Source: Flammeovirgaceae bacterium UBA6059
Lineage (GTDB): Bacteria; Bacteroidota; Bacteroidia; Cytophagales; Cyclobacteriaceae
Assembly (NCBI GenBank): GCA_002435755.1
Contig: DIYH01000024.1
Location: forward strand, 1 to 64,000
Reading direction: 5' to 3'
DNA length: 64,000 bases
How positions within the stretch are numbered: position 1 is the first letter of the stretch; each line of letters begins with the position of its first letter. The notes below the pieces were generated by a model. That model was given only the letters and a program-made list of their open reading frames with translations, was not told the origin of the DNA and did no database searches. Of the stretch, positions 8,246 through 16,735 are shown piece after piece. The position numbers were made by a program, and so were the translations under genes.

Positions 8246-9928
8246 TCAGCGAGGAGTTAAATTGACGTAAGGTAGACCTGCTTCCCAAACTTGTCTCACA
8301 AACTCGTTGATAGACGGGTTGATAGCATCCAGTACTAAGTGTGGCATGATCCCAAACAGGAAAATGAGTAGCAGTAACGGTACGAACATGATCCATTCCC
8401 GGTAGGTCAGGTCACGTAGCTTATCTCCTTGCTTCGCTGATCTGACCCAATGCGGTCCAAAGTACATGCGTTGGATGACCCAAAGATAGTAAGCAGCTGT
8501 GACCAATAGTCCAAGTAGTGATACCAGAGCCAACCATGTCGGGATAAGATTGTCAGCTGAGAAAGCACCTAAAAAGGCCAGCAATTCTGCTACGAAACCG
8601 GAGAAACCTGGCAGTCCAAGTGAGGCGAAAAATACAACCACTGACACAAAGGTGAAGTAAGGCATGGTGCTCGCCAGACCGGAATAGTTTTCGATCAGTC
8701 GATCGTTGGTCCTGTCGTAGATCACTCCGGCGATAAGGAACGATGCTGAGGAGGTCAGTCCGTGACTAAACATTATCATCATGGCACCCATAGCACCTTC
8801 TTCTGTGAGAGAGGCTAACCCAAGTAATACAAAACCCATATGGGATACTGAAGAGTAGGCAATGAGCTTCTTTAAGTCTTTTTGGGCCATTGCATTGAGA
8901 CCACCATAGATGATGGCGAGTACACCAAGTACTGCAATCCAGTAAGCAGAATGTAGTGCCCCTTCCGGAAACAAACCGTAGCAAAACCGGAAGAAACCGT
9001 ACCCACCAATTTTTAGCAATATGCCGGCAAGTACTACCGAAATAGGCGTGGGTGCTTCAACATGGGCATCAGGCAGCCAAGTATGGAGTGGTACCATGGG
9101 TAGCTTGATTGCGAAACCGATGAACAACAACAAAAATGCCCAATATCTGAATTGACTGGAATCTATGGTAACTACTTCGGTGATGGATAGCCATGAACCG
9201 GGTATGAAGTTAGCCGAGTCTCCCATAGCTGGAATGCTGAAAGTACGGACCAGGTGATGCGATTCGATCTGACCGGCCCGGAGCAATTCCTGCACCTGAT
9301 TAACATCTGCCACACCTAATCTTTGGCCGGTCTCGACCGGATCGATGACTGACAGATAGAGCCCTATCATTACTGCTAAGATGAATAATGAACCTAACAG
9401 CGTGTATAGGAAGAACTTGATAGAAGCATAAGCACTGCGCTTGCCACCCCACAGCCCAATCAGGAAATACATGGGAAGCAGCATGAACTCGAAAAACAGA
9501 TAGAAAAGGAAGAAGTCCAGCGCTATAAAGCAGCCCATGATGTTGCTGCTGAGCACCAGATAGAGCGTGAAGTAGCCTTTTCTTTTTTGAGAAATACTCC
9601 AGGACGAAATTGCTCCGGTGAACATTACGATCCCGGATAGCAGCACCATCAATATACTCAGTCCGTCTACACCTATCTGGTAGTCAATAGATAGCGTGCC
9701 CAGCGCTTTAAGGTCAAAGGTGATCCAATCTGTTTTCTGCCAATATTGGTAATCACTTGTCGAGCCATCAAATCCTAAGAATAGCCAAATAGACAAAACC
9801 AACTGGATGCTTGTGGCAGTCAGGGTAAGCCATCGATAGCTCCCGGCCAGTCTTTCCGGTAAGGCAAGCACCACTACCGCAAACAAGAGCGGCAAAAAGA
9901 TCAATATGGTTAGTAAGTGATTCTCCAT
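8246..9928 (-). CDS. nuoM: NADH-quinone oxidoreductase subunit M
   Basis: 560 residues from the ATG at 9926-9928 (MENHLLTILIFLPLL). A longer frame exists upstream, but its extra 18 residues are His-rich and overlap nuoL, so the internal ATG, 16 bases before the nuoL stop, fits better. NuoM blocks are present: FFLFYLFFEFMLLPMYFLIG with the pump Glu, GFAIKLPMVPLHTWLPDAH with the key Lys, and KKLIAYSSVSHMGFVLLG. It is an antiporter-like pump subunit of the complex I membrane arm. It overlaps nuoL by 19 bases and is followed by nuoN after one base. Confidence 0.95.
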   Translation of the reverse strand: MENHLLTILIFLPLLFAVVVLALPERLAGSYRWLTLTATSIQLVLSIWLFLGFDGSTSDYQYWQKTDWITFDLKALGTLSIDYQIGVDGLSILMVLLSGIVMFTGAISSWSISQKRKGYFTLYLVLSSNIMGCFIALDFFLFYLFFEFMLLPMYFLIGLWGGKRSAYASIKFFLYTLLGSLFILAVMIGLYLSVIDPVETGQRLGVADVNQVQELLRAGQIESHHLVRTFSIPAMGDSANFIPGSWLSITEVVTIDSSQFRYWAFLLLFIGFAIKLPMVPLHTWLPDAHVEAPTPISVVLAGILLKIGGYGFFRFCYGLFPEGALHSAYWIAVLGVLAIIYGGLNAMAQKDLKKLIAYSSVSHMGFVLLGLASLTEEGAMGAMMIMFSHGLTSSASFLIAGVIYDRTNDRLIENYSGLASTMPYFTFVSVVVFFASLGLPGFSGFVAELLAFLGAFSADNLIPTWLALVSLLGLLVTAAYYLWVIQRMYFGPHWVRSAKQGDKLRDLTYREWIMFVPLLLLIFLFGIMPHLVLDAINPSINEFVRQVWEAGLPYVNLTPR

Positions 9929-11970
9929 TGAATGAATTGAAAGAGCCATACAATGATGAGTATGACACCTAAAATGCCCCAAAGTAAATAGGATTGACCG
10001 TTACCTCCTTGCAGACTTCTGGTAAGTTGGCCGATCTTGCCAGACATCCAAGCCGTCAGATTAACTCCTCCATCTACCACATGACGGTCAAGCCAACCTA
10101 GCAGATGCGCAACAACAACTCCTGCTACTCCAAAGGCATTCACCGCACCATCTATTACTCGTTGATCTAACTTGGCCATGCCCCGACTAAGTGTCTCAAA
10201 AGGTACTGTAAAGACCACATGATAGATTTGGTTGAAGTAGAGTTGATGATAAGATACACGGGCCAGAGTAGAAAGTGTATTGACTTCCCCAGGCGGTTTG
10301 TCTTGAAATTGGCGATAGGCAAAACCAATACCCACTAACGTCAGTAATACTGTGGTCAACCCAATGATAAGGTGAGTATGATAGCTATCTTCAATATGTG
10401 TGGTCAATAGAGTAGCCTCTGGCATGATCAACCAACTCGTTAACCATGCTGCTTGTCCGTCAAATGGATTGATGCTAAAGAAAATACCTAGTGAAAAGAG
10501 TGCCAACAATGCTGCTGGCCATTTCATGAGACCAGGCACTTCGGTGGGCTCAGAAGCTGATTGCGGTAGCCGACTCTCTCCGAAGAAAACCATGAACAAT
10601 TGGCGACCCATATAAATGGCAGTGAGTAATGCGGTGAGCAAGGCAATGAATGGGATCAGGTAGTGCATAGACAGGCCATTTGAGGATTGTATAGCCCAGA
10701 GCCATGACTCTACGATAATAGCGTCCTTAGACAAGAAGCCGGAAAATAATGGCAGACCAGCCAAGGACAACATGGCGATAGTATAAGTGGCAAAAGTCAC
10801 TGGCATTTGTTTCCTCAGCCCACCCATATACTTCATGTTCTGTGCGTCGATATGTGTTATACTACTATCATCCCATTTATGCAATGAATGGATGACTGAG
10901 CCAGAGGACAAGAAGAGGGCTGCTTTGAAGAAGGCATGTGTTACGAGGTGGAAGAGTGCAGCGAACCATGCACCGACTCCCATTGCTAAGACCATATAGC
11001 CTAACTGCGAAATGGTGGAGAAGGCAAGCACCTTCTTAATATCTGTCTGTGCGAGCGCTGAGATTGCCCCAATAAGTGCTGTAACAGCTCCTGCATAAGC
11101 CACTACCGTCAATGCTTCTGAAGGGAAAATGAAAAACACTCGTGCTAGCAAAAAGACCCCTGCTGCAACCATAGTAGCCGCATGGATCAAAGCAGATACA
11201 GGAGTTGGTCCTTCCATAGCATCAGGTAGCCACACCTGTAAAGGGAATTGAGCTGATTTGCCAATGACTCCACAAAACAACGCCAGAGCAACTCCTATCA
11301 GGGCCAGAGAGGGCACCTGGATATTGTTTATTCGCCAGCCACTCACATTTGATTCTGATACCACAAAAAGGGACTGCAGTGCATCCAGGTCCGTTGTGCC
11401 AAACCATGACCAAAGCATTGCAATACCAGCCAGGAAGCCAATGTCACCTATACGATTGACGATGAAAGCCTTTTTAGAGGCCTGGCTTGCAGAAGGCTTT
11501 TGATACCAGAATCCGATTAGCAAGTAGGAACTAAAGCCTACCAATTCCCAGAAGAAGAAGATCATAATGAGGCTTTGTGATAGCACAATGCCTAACATTG
11601 AAAAAGTGAATAATCCCAGAAACGAGAAATAGCGATTGATTCCCGGGTCTGATTGCATGTAAGCTACCGAATAGAGATGGACCAACAGTGATACTAGTAT
11701 CACTACCAGAGCTATGACCTGAGTCAAGCCGTCCAATCTCAAGCCAAAACTCAATGATCGCTGAGTTGTAATCTTGAGCCAGCTATACTGAGCGGTCAGT
11801 TCATAGCCACTCGCCATAAGCCAACACGCCAGCAGAAACGATACAGCCACCATGGCCACACTAATCCAATGTGTTCCGGACTGCTTTCCGAGTAGCAAGG
11901 TAATAGTAGCTCCCAAGAAAGGAGCAAATAGCAGAGATAAAATTGCTATATGTGTGATTGAAGTATTCAC
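9910..11970 (-). CDS. nuoL: NADH-quinone oxidoreductase subunit L
   Basis: 686 residues and many transmembrane helices. Family blocks: FFFWELVGFSSYLLIGFW, KSAQFPLQVWLPDAMEGPTP, SALIHAATMVAAGVFL, DIKKVLAFSTISQLGYM and HAFFKAALFLSSGSVIH. The long C-terminal part, with a helix along the membrane arm and a final transmembrane anchor, is present. It starts with GTG at 11968-11970, overlapping the nuoK stop by 4 bases (GTGA), which implies translational coupling. This is the distal proton-pump subunit of complex I. Confidence 0.95.
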   Translation of the reverse strand: MNTSITHIAILSLLFAPFLGATITLLLGKQSGTHWISVAMVAVSFLLACWLMASGYELTAQYSWLKITTQRSLSFGLRLDGLTQVIALVVILVSLLVHLYSVAYMQSDPGINRYFSFLGLFTFSMLGIVLSQSLIMIFFFWELVGFSSYLLIGFWYQKPSASQASKKAFIVNRIGDIGFLAGIAMLWSWFGTTDLDALQSLFVVSESNVSGWRINNIQVPSLALIGVALALFCGVIGKSAQFPLQVWLPDAMEGPTPVSALIHAATMVAAGVFLLARVFFIFPSEALTVVAYAGAVTALIGAISALAQTDIKKVLAFSTISQLGYMVLAMGVGAWFAALFHLVTHAFFKAALFLSSGSVIHSLHKWDDSSITHIDAQNMKYMGGLRKQMPVTFATYTIAMLSLAGLPLFSGFLSKDAIIVESWLWAIQSSNGLSMHYLIPFIALLTALLTAIYMGRQLFMVFFGESRLPQSASEPTEVPGLMKWPAALLALFSLGIFFSINPFDGQAAWLTSWLIMPEATLLTTHIEDSYHTHLIIGLTTVLLTLVGIGFAYRQFQDKPPGEVNTLSTLARVSYHQLYFNQIYHVVFTVPFETLSRGMAKLDQRVIDGAVNAFGVAGVVVAHLLGWLDRHVVDGGVNLTAWMSGKIGQLTRSLQGGNGQSYLLWGILGVILIIVWLFQFIQWRITY

Positions 11971-12266
11971 CCTTTTAGCTCATTGACTTCTTTAAGATCA
12001 GAGGTTTGATAGTGCCTGTAGATCTTGAAAAGTATAGCCAATGCAACAGCGGTTTCGGCCGCTGCAATGACCATGATGAAGATGGCAGCCATTTGGCCCT
12101 GAAGTGACGGCTCATTCTGACTGAAGATGACAAAGTTAACATTAGCGGCATTGAGCATAAGCTCAATACCTATCAGAATGAAGATAGAATTTTGTTTGGT
12201 GAGCGATATGAACAAGCCAATACAAAAAACAAATGCGGACAATATAAGCAGGTGCTCTGTTGTCAT
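11967..12266 (-). CDS. nuoK: NADH-quinone oxidoreductase subunit K
   Basis: 99 residues and three membrane helices, the normal size. IGIELMLNAANVNFV carries the conserved helix-2 Glu, and MVIAAAETAVALAI carries the second Glu, both needed in the proton path. It overlaps nuoJ by ATGA upstream and nuoL by GTGA downstream. Confidence 0.95.
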   Translation of the reverse strand: MTTEHLLILSAFVFCIGLFISLTKQNSIFILIGIELMLNAANVNFVIFSQNEPSLQGQMAAIFIMVIAAAETAVALAILFKIYRHYQTSDLKEVNELKG

Positions 12267-12760
12267 TCTTTTTCAGGTTTTGCGATGGTCGAGGCACCTA
12301 TGAGCGCTACCAACAACAGGATAGCAATAGCCTCAAAAGCAAGAATGTTTTCAGTGACGAGGTTGACCCCTATCTGCGGCACTGTATCTTCGTTTGAGAT
12401 TTCTGTATGATTACCTATCGATAAATTGTTGATAAGATTTACCAACATGTAGAAAAATGCTCCACTTACGATCAGACCTGGTATGATGCGATAGTTGGAC
12501 GTTTCTACTTTATAACCTTGAATACGCTGCGTCAGGAGTATCCCAAATACAATGAGCACAAGCACCCCTCCGACATACACCACTATCTGAGAAATACCCA
12601 CGAACTCGGCTCCCCAGACCACATAGAGTCCTGCCACTATAAGAAAAACCATCATCAAAGTGATCGCGGCATAGAATAGGTTTTTGGTAATGGCTAATCC
12701 AATACATCCTGCAGCAACCATACCTGCCATTATCACAGTACCGATGCTACTGATCTCCAT
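12263..12760 (-). CDS. nuoJ: NADH-quinone oxidoreductase subunit J
   Basis: 165 residues with five predicted membrane helices. The NuoJ signature is in YVVWGAEFVGISQIVVYVGG, containing the pi-bulge helix region of ND6/NuoJ, followed by VLVLIVFGILLT. It overlaps the 3' end of nuoI by 14 bases and nuoK by 4 bases. It is a membrane-arm subunit near the quinone site that links electron transfer to proton pumping. Confidence 0.93.
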   Translation of the reverse strand: MEISSIGTVIMAGMVAAGCIGLAITKNLFYAAITLMMVFLIVAGLYVVWGAEFVGISQIVVYVGGVLVLIVFGILLTQRIQGYKVETSNYRIIPGLIVSGAFFYMLVNLINNLSIGNHTEISNEDTVPQIGVNLVTENILAFEAIAILLLVALIGASTIAKPEKE

Positions 12761-13808
12761 TTGACTTAGGCTTTTTAATGACTGGCTTAGAGCGCATCAC
12801 TGGTTTGACTTTCTTTTTTGCAGGTGCCTCTTCTTTCGATGCTTCGTTAACCGGGTTCACCTTTGGCTTTACTTTGACCAAAGGCTTGGGTCGTGCAGAC
12901 TTTTTAACTGCCCCTTCTGATGGAGAAGACTTATGTACGTCTCCGGATGGAGGCTCAACTGCCGGTTTGGTTTTGATTGTCGGTTTAGCCTTAAGTACTG
13001 GTTTTGGACGGTTTGATTTGGCAGAACTCTCGGCACGGGCTTCATTTGATTTCTTAGGAACTGCTGGTTTGGTCTTAGCCTTCATCAAGGCCATGGCTTT
13101 AGCTTTAGGATCTTCAGGATCGACAGTTTTAGCAGATGGTTTTGCCACTGACTTAACCTTAGGCCGGAAATTAGGTTTAGGCTTAGACCCTGTTGGAGCA
13201 GGAGGTTCGCCTGATGGCTCAACAGTTTTTTTTGCCCTAGCTGCAGCTTTTTCTTTCTCTGCTGTTTCGAGCTTCTGTCTAGCCTCTAGTATCTCCAAAG
13301 GCGTCATCTCAGCGAAAGAGTAGTTGTGATCTTTCACGTCATACTCACTGAAGTCATAGGCCTTGGTCATGGTGAGACACTCTGTTGGACAGACAGTGGT
13401 GCATAGTCCGCAAAAGCAGCACTTTGCCATGTCGATATCAAACTTAGCAGCATGGATGCGCTTTGGCGTATCATCGGAGGTGCGACCAATTTCTTCCGGA
13501 GATCGGATGGGTTCGATATCAATACAGTCTACGGGGCAGATCTTCGCGCACTTGTCACAGACAATGCAGTCGTCGATCTCATTGTGCAGGCGATAGCGGC
13601 CATTGTCAGGTACAGGTAATGATTCATGAGGGTACTGCAGTGTTACTATGCCGGTATCTTGCTGAAAATAGTCTTTGTTCTCAACGCCGATTGGGGTACG
13701 GCTCTCCCTGGCATCAATGAGGTGTTTGAATGCCAACTTCAGCCCGGTCCACAATGTGCGAGAGCCTTGCGTGATACTTTTCCAATATGATAGCTCTTGA
13801 GTCTTCAT
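12747..13808 (-). CDS. nuoI: NADH-quinone oxidoreductase subunit I with a long Lys/Pro/Ala-rich C-terminal tail
   Basis: 353 residues from the ATG at 13806-13808, which overlaps the nuoH stop as ATGA; an upstream TTG-led extension is less likely. Residues 1-170 are normal NuoI: two 4Fe-4S ferredoxin motifs with cysteines at 81, 84, 87, 91 and at 130, 133, 136, 140, each followed by Pro. They carry electrons from the NuoG side towards quinone. Bacterial NuoI is usually about 160-200 residues; here residues about 175-353 form a low-complexity tail with repeated KPxxKxKP-type units (PKPVLKAKPTIKTKPAV), strongly basic. The tail is in frame with good codon structure and ends inside nuoJ, so it is probably genuine. 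Its role is unknown. Confidence 0.93.
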   Translation of the reverse strand: MKTQELSYWKSITQGSRTLWTGLKLAFKHLIDARESRTPIGVENKDYFQQDTGIVTLQYPHESLPVPDNGRYRLHNEIDDCIVCDKCAKICPVDCIDIEPIRSPEEIGRTSDDTPKRIHAAKFDIDMAKCCFCGLCTTVCPTECLTMTKAYDFSEYDVKDHNYSFAEMTPLEILEARQKLETAEKEKAAARAKKTVEPSGEPPAPTGSKPKPNFRPKVKSVAKPSAKTVDPEDPKAKAMALMKAKTKPAVPKKSNEARAESSAKSNRPKPVLKAKPTIKTKPAVEPPSGDVHKSSPSEGAVKKSARPKPLVKVKPKVNPVNEASKEEAPAKKKVKPVMRSKPVIKKPKSNGDQ

Positions 13809-14887
13809 ATCATCAACATCCTCCAAAGCCCATTGATCAGCAGTAGCAATATACTGATTGGTGTGAGGTACTTCCAGCTAAAATTCATCAACTGGTCCAC
13901 CCTTAAACGTGGGTAGGTCCAGCGAGCCATCATTTGTAGGAAGATCAGAAAGAAGGTCTTGCTAAAGAGCCAAAACGCTCCCCAAACATGACCTGAGGTG
14001 GCTCCAGGAGTACCGCTGGTCCAGTCTGCTAGTGTAACACTTCCAATGTTTGGCAATGGAGTATTCCAGCTACCAAGAAATAAGATTGATCCCAGTAGGC
14101 TTACTAAAAGCATCATACCATACTCCGAGAGCATGATCACCCCCCAGCGAAAGCCGGGGTACTCCGTGTGAAAGCCACCTATTAACTCGGATTCAGATTC
14201 CGGTAGGTCAAAAGGCGTACGATTGGACTCAGCTAATGAGGCTATGAAAAAGATGATGAACAGGGGAATGAGGAACGGTGCTCTGAGAATATTCCAGGTC
14301 AAGATACCTCCTATGTCTGTGGTGTCTATACCTAACGCTTTGATGCCAAATAAGTAATTGGCGCTATCGCTGAATATACCTTGCTGGAATGACATCTCTT
14401 GCAGATCAAGTGTCTGGCTGATCATAATGGCGCCAATCACACTGAGGCCCAGAGGCACTTCGTATGAGATCATTTGGGCGATAGACCGCATAGCTCCAAA
14501 GAGTGCAAACTTGTTGTTGGAGCTCCAACCGGCGATCAGAATACCGAGTACATCAAGTGATACAATAGCTAACAAAAAGTAAATGCCAGATTCCATGCCT
14601 GCTCCCGCAACCCCGGATGTAATGGGTAGAATGGCATAGCCTGTAAAGACTGCCGCGAATATCAATAGCGGAGCGAGTTGGAAGAGTCGTTTGTCTGCGG
14701 CCTTAGGTACTATATCTTCCTTCTGAAGCATCTTCAACAAGTCTGCTACTGTCTGTAACAGGCCATAGTAGCCTACCTCCATGGGGCCCATTCGGTCCTG
14801 CACAAATGCAGAAACCTTTCGCTCTGCGTACACGGCAAAAACGACGAATATGAGCAGAAAAGGAAGATAAAAGAGGAATGTGTACAT
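13805..14887 (-). CDS. nuoH: NADH-quinone oxidoreductase subunit H
   Basis: 360 residues with eight or so membrane helices. NuoH blocks: ERKVSAFVQDRMGPMEVG (quinone-pocket loop), SYEVPLGLSVIG, AESNRTPFDLPESESELIGGFHTEY and the C-terminal RWTYPRLRVDQLMNF. It is the membrane-arm anchor for the hydrophilic arm and forms part of the quinone chamber. It is the first gene of this partial nuo operon; 73 bases upstream murI ends in its own terminator, so a promoter should lie between. A 6-bp perfect hairpin sits in the leader just before the start. Confidence 0.95.
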   Translation of the reverse strand: MYTFLFYLPFLLIFVVFAVYAERKVSAFVQDRMGPMEVGYYGLLQTVADLLKMLQKEDIVPKAADKRLFQLAPLLIFAAVFTGYAILPITSGVAGAGMESGIYFLLAIVSLDVLGILIAGWSSNNKFALFGAMRSIAQMISYEVPLGLSVIGAIMISQTLDLQEMSFQQGIFSDSANYLFGIKALGIDTTDIGGILTWNILRAPFLIPLFIIFFIASLAESNRTPFDLPESESELIGGFHTEYPGFRWGVIMLSEYGMMLLVSLLGSILFLGSWNTPLPNIGSVTLADWTSGTPGATSGHVWGAFWLFSKTFFLIFLQMMARWTYPRLRVDQLMNFSWKYLTPISILLLLINGLWRMLMI

Positions 14888-14895
14888 TTAAGAGG

Positions 14896-14913
14896 AGGCG
14901 TGTAGTGACGCCT
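14896..14913. promoter_or_regulatory. Short hairpin in the nuoH leader
   Basis: A perfect 6-bp inverted repeat (AGGCGT / ACGCCT) with a 6-base loop, 8 bases upstream of the nuoH ATG. It could affect initiation or be a protein-binding site; it has no U-run, so it is not a terminator. Function is inferred only from its position. Confidence 0.3.
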
Positions 14914-14942
14914 GGCAATATTACAGATTTATGTATCAACAT

Positions 14943-14975
14943 AAAACGGCTTGGGTCTGTTCATTCCCAAAGCCG
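14943..14975 (-). terminator. Rho-independent terminator of murI, overlapping its stop codon
   Basis: On the minus strand, CGGCTTTGGG and CCCAAGCCG form a 9-bp stem with one bulged base, followed by TTTTAT. The 5' arm includes the last codons of murI and its TGA lies in the loop region. This separates murI from the nuo operon downstream. Confidence 0.6.
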
Positions 14976-15767
14976 ATAGTTGTCAAGATGTACCTTTTCC
15001 CCAAAAAAAGTCTTGGTGATTGACTCAAAAGCCGGTGTGAAATCTGAAACGTAAAACTGGTCTTCTCCTGGTCTTGCAGAGGCAGCTAATTGATGGTAGT
15101 CAAGAAAACCCTTAAGAGCTTTTGCTACTGTTTCTGCAGAGTCGATCACTTTTACATCTTCGCCCAGTAGTGCTACGATTTCCTTCTTGATGATAGGGTA
15201 GTGAGTACACCCAAGTATCAGCGCCTCAATTCCCGAAAGGGACGGATCGTCCAGGTATTGTTTGATAATGCCGTGGCTGATCTCATTGTTGACAAAACCT
15301 TCTTCTATCAAAGGGACAAGGAGAGGTGTAGCCAGTGACCGGAAATCTATGTTAGGAGTCTGAGAATGTATTTTGCCGGAGTAGACCCCTGAGTTTACGG
15401 TTTGCTTGGTACCAATAAGTCCTACACAAGTGTTCTTGTATTGCTCTCTTACAAAACCGACCGCAGGATCAATCACATTGAATACTCTGGCCCGAGATCC
15501 TGTATACTCTTTTACTAGATCATAAGCAGCTGCGGAGGCGGAGTTGCAAGCAATGAGCACAACCTTGCAGCCTTTGGACAGTAAAAAGTCAGTAATCTTA
15601 ACAGAATAAGCCTGGATAGCAGCCGTCGATTTGTCACCGTAGGGTAAGTGTGCAGTATCACCGAAATAGATCAATTGCTCGTCCGGTAGGACTGCTTTGA
15701 CTGCTCTGGCGACCGTAAGGCCACCTATACCACTATCAAAGATGCCGATAGGCGCATTGGATTTCAT
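14961..15767 (-). CDS. murI: Glutamate racemase
   Basis: 268 residues, normal for the family. It makes D-glutamate for peptidoglycan in the cytoplasm without a cofactor. The active-site blocks are complete: FDSGIGGLTVARA with the first acid, YFGDTAHLPYG, IACNSASAAA with the first catalytic Cys, and ILGCTHYPII with the second Cys and His. The start ATG at 15765-15767 gives MKSNAPIGIFDSG. It ends in a terminator overlapping its stop codon, so it is probably transcribed alone. Confidence 0.95.
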   Translation of the reverse strand: MKSNAPIGIFDSGIGGLTVARAVKAVLPDEQLIYFGDTAHLPYGDKSTAAIQAYSVKITDFLLSKGCKVVLIACNSASAAAYDLVKEYTGSRARVFNVIDPAVGFVREQYKNTCVGLIGTKQTVNSGVYSGKIHSQTPNIDFRSLATPLLVPLIEEGFVNNEISHGIIKQYLDDPSLSGIEALILGCTHYPIIKKEIVALLGEDVKVIDSAETVAKALKGFLDYHQLAASARPGEDQFYVSDFTPAFESITKTFFGEKVHLDNYRLWE

Positions 15768-15794
15768 AGGGCAAATATCTCGATTACAATGAAA

Positions 15795-15836
15795 AAACCC
15801 CGAGGGATCTGATCGCTCGGGGTTTGTTATTGTCAG
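15795..15836. repeat. 42-bp terminator-like repeat, copy 1
   Basis: AAACCCCGAG and CTCGGGGTTT form a perfect 10-bp stem with an 11-base loop. On the minus strand the stem is followed by six Ts. The 42-base unit recurs in opposite orientation at 22545-22586 with about four mismatches, including the flanking TTATTGTC. As a terminator it would stop minus-strand transcription entering murI from upstream. Confidence 0.6.
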
Positions 15837-15844
15837 TTGGTCGT

Positions 15845-15914
15845 TGATAAAGTAAATGTTGTTTGGTAGGCAAATAATGATGGTTTCTATTAAGTTATGT
15901 AGTTAACTTTATCA
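15845..15914. repeat. 9-bp inverted repeat in the leader of the 15.9-17.5 kb gene pair
   Basis: TGATAAAGT at 15845-15853 is matched by ACTTTATCA at 15906-15914, separated by 52 bases and ending 23 bases before the start at 15938. It could be an operator pair or the base of a leader stem. There is no further support. Confidence 0.25.
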
Positions 15915-15937
15915 GAAAACAATGATCTTCTTTAAAT

Positions 15938-16735
15938 ATGAAAACGCCTAAGTTGAATAATGTTAACACTTTCATAACAATAGTCTCACTAATAGTTGGA
16001 ATTGCTATATCAATTATATCTTTTTTCCCGAGGGGATATACGTATAATGTTGAGGTGCTCTCAATTACTTTGAGAGACTGGATGATGAAACCAAAAAATA
16101 GTATTCAAATGTTAAGCGAAGACAGAGTTATCGCTACTATAGCTTATGATGGAGATAAAACCTTCTCTATTCAAACGGACCACCGATTAATAGAAGATAA
16201 TTTAAGTTTCGCTGCGAATGATTCCATTGTTAAAATTAAAGATTTCAAAGTATATAGCAGTGTTATTGAATTGATTGGGCACGCTGAAAAGTCTACAACA
16301 GAAGACACGTCTAAAAAGCCCACAACTGACACAACTAGAATTGTCAGTTCCCACAATTCTGGTACTGAAACTATAGTCACAGTGAAGCAGACCAAATTGA
16401 AGGATAATAATGGTTCAAAGAATTATTCTAATGACGAGCTAATTTCTGAACTTGAAGAGGAGAATTCGGGGCAATTTGTATTTACGGGCAAAATCGATTT
16501 CAACCAAACCAATTCACGACAGAGAAAAGATGATTCACTTAAAGTGGTCTTACTTTTTGCGAATGGAGATAGTGCAGAAAGGACAATAAGTAAAACAGAT
16601 ACTGATTTTAGCTTTGAGATAGACAAAGATTTTAAGCAAAGAAATTGTCAAATGATTGTTTATAGTGCAGATAACGTTTTGTACAATGAATTAGTCACCC
16701 TTGATCCGAACACTCCTCCCTATCTAAAATTATGA
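15938..16735 (+). CDS. Unknown protein with one N-terminal membrane helix
   Basis: 265 residues, family not recognised. Residues about 10-33 form a hydrophobic helix (FITIVSLIVGIAISIISFF) followed by RG, so the bulk probably lies outside the cytoplasm. The rest is hydrophilic and predicted beta-rich, with a Thr/Ser/Lys-rich stretch around 120-165. Codon use is visibly AT-richer than in the nuo and murI genes. The stop overlaps the next start as ATGA, so the two are one transcription unit and are probably translationally coupled. It may be a recent acquisition or a lineage-specific gene. Confidence 0.6.
   Translation: MKTPKLNNVNTFITIVSLIVGIAISIISFFPRGYTYNVEVLSITLRDWMMKPKNSIQMLSEDRVIATIAYDGDKTFSIQTDHRLIEDNLSFAANDSIVKIKDFKVYSSVIELIGHAEKSTTEDTSKKPTTDTTRIVSSHNSGTETIVTVKQTKLKDNNGSKNYSNDELISELEEENSGQFVFTGKIDFNQTNSRQRKDDSLKVVLLFANGDSAERTISKTDTDFSFEIDKDFKQRNCQMIVYSADNVLYNELVTLDPNTPPYLKL

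Noticed and set aside
12778..13323. 181-codon plus-strand frame
   Set aside because: It is the mirror of the low-complexity NuoI tail and is rich in Gly/Leu/Phe because of that.
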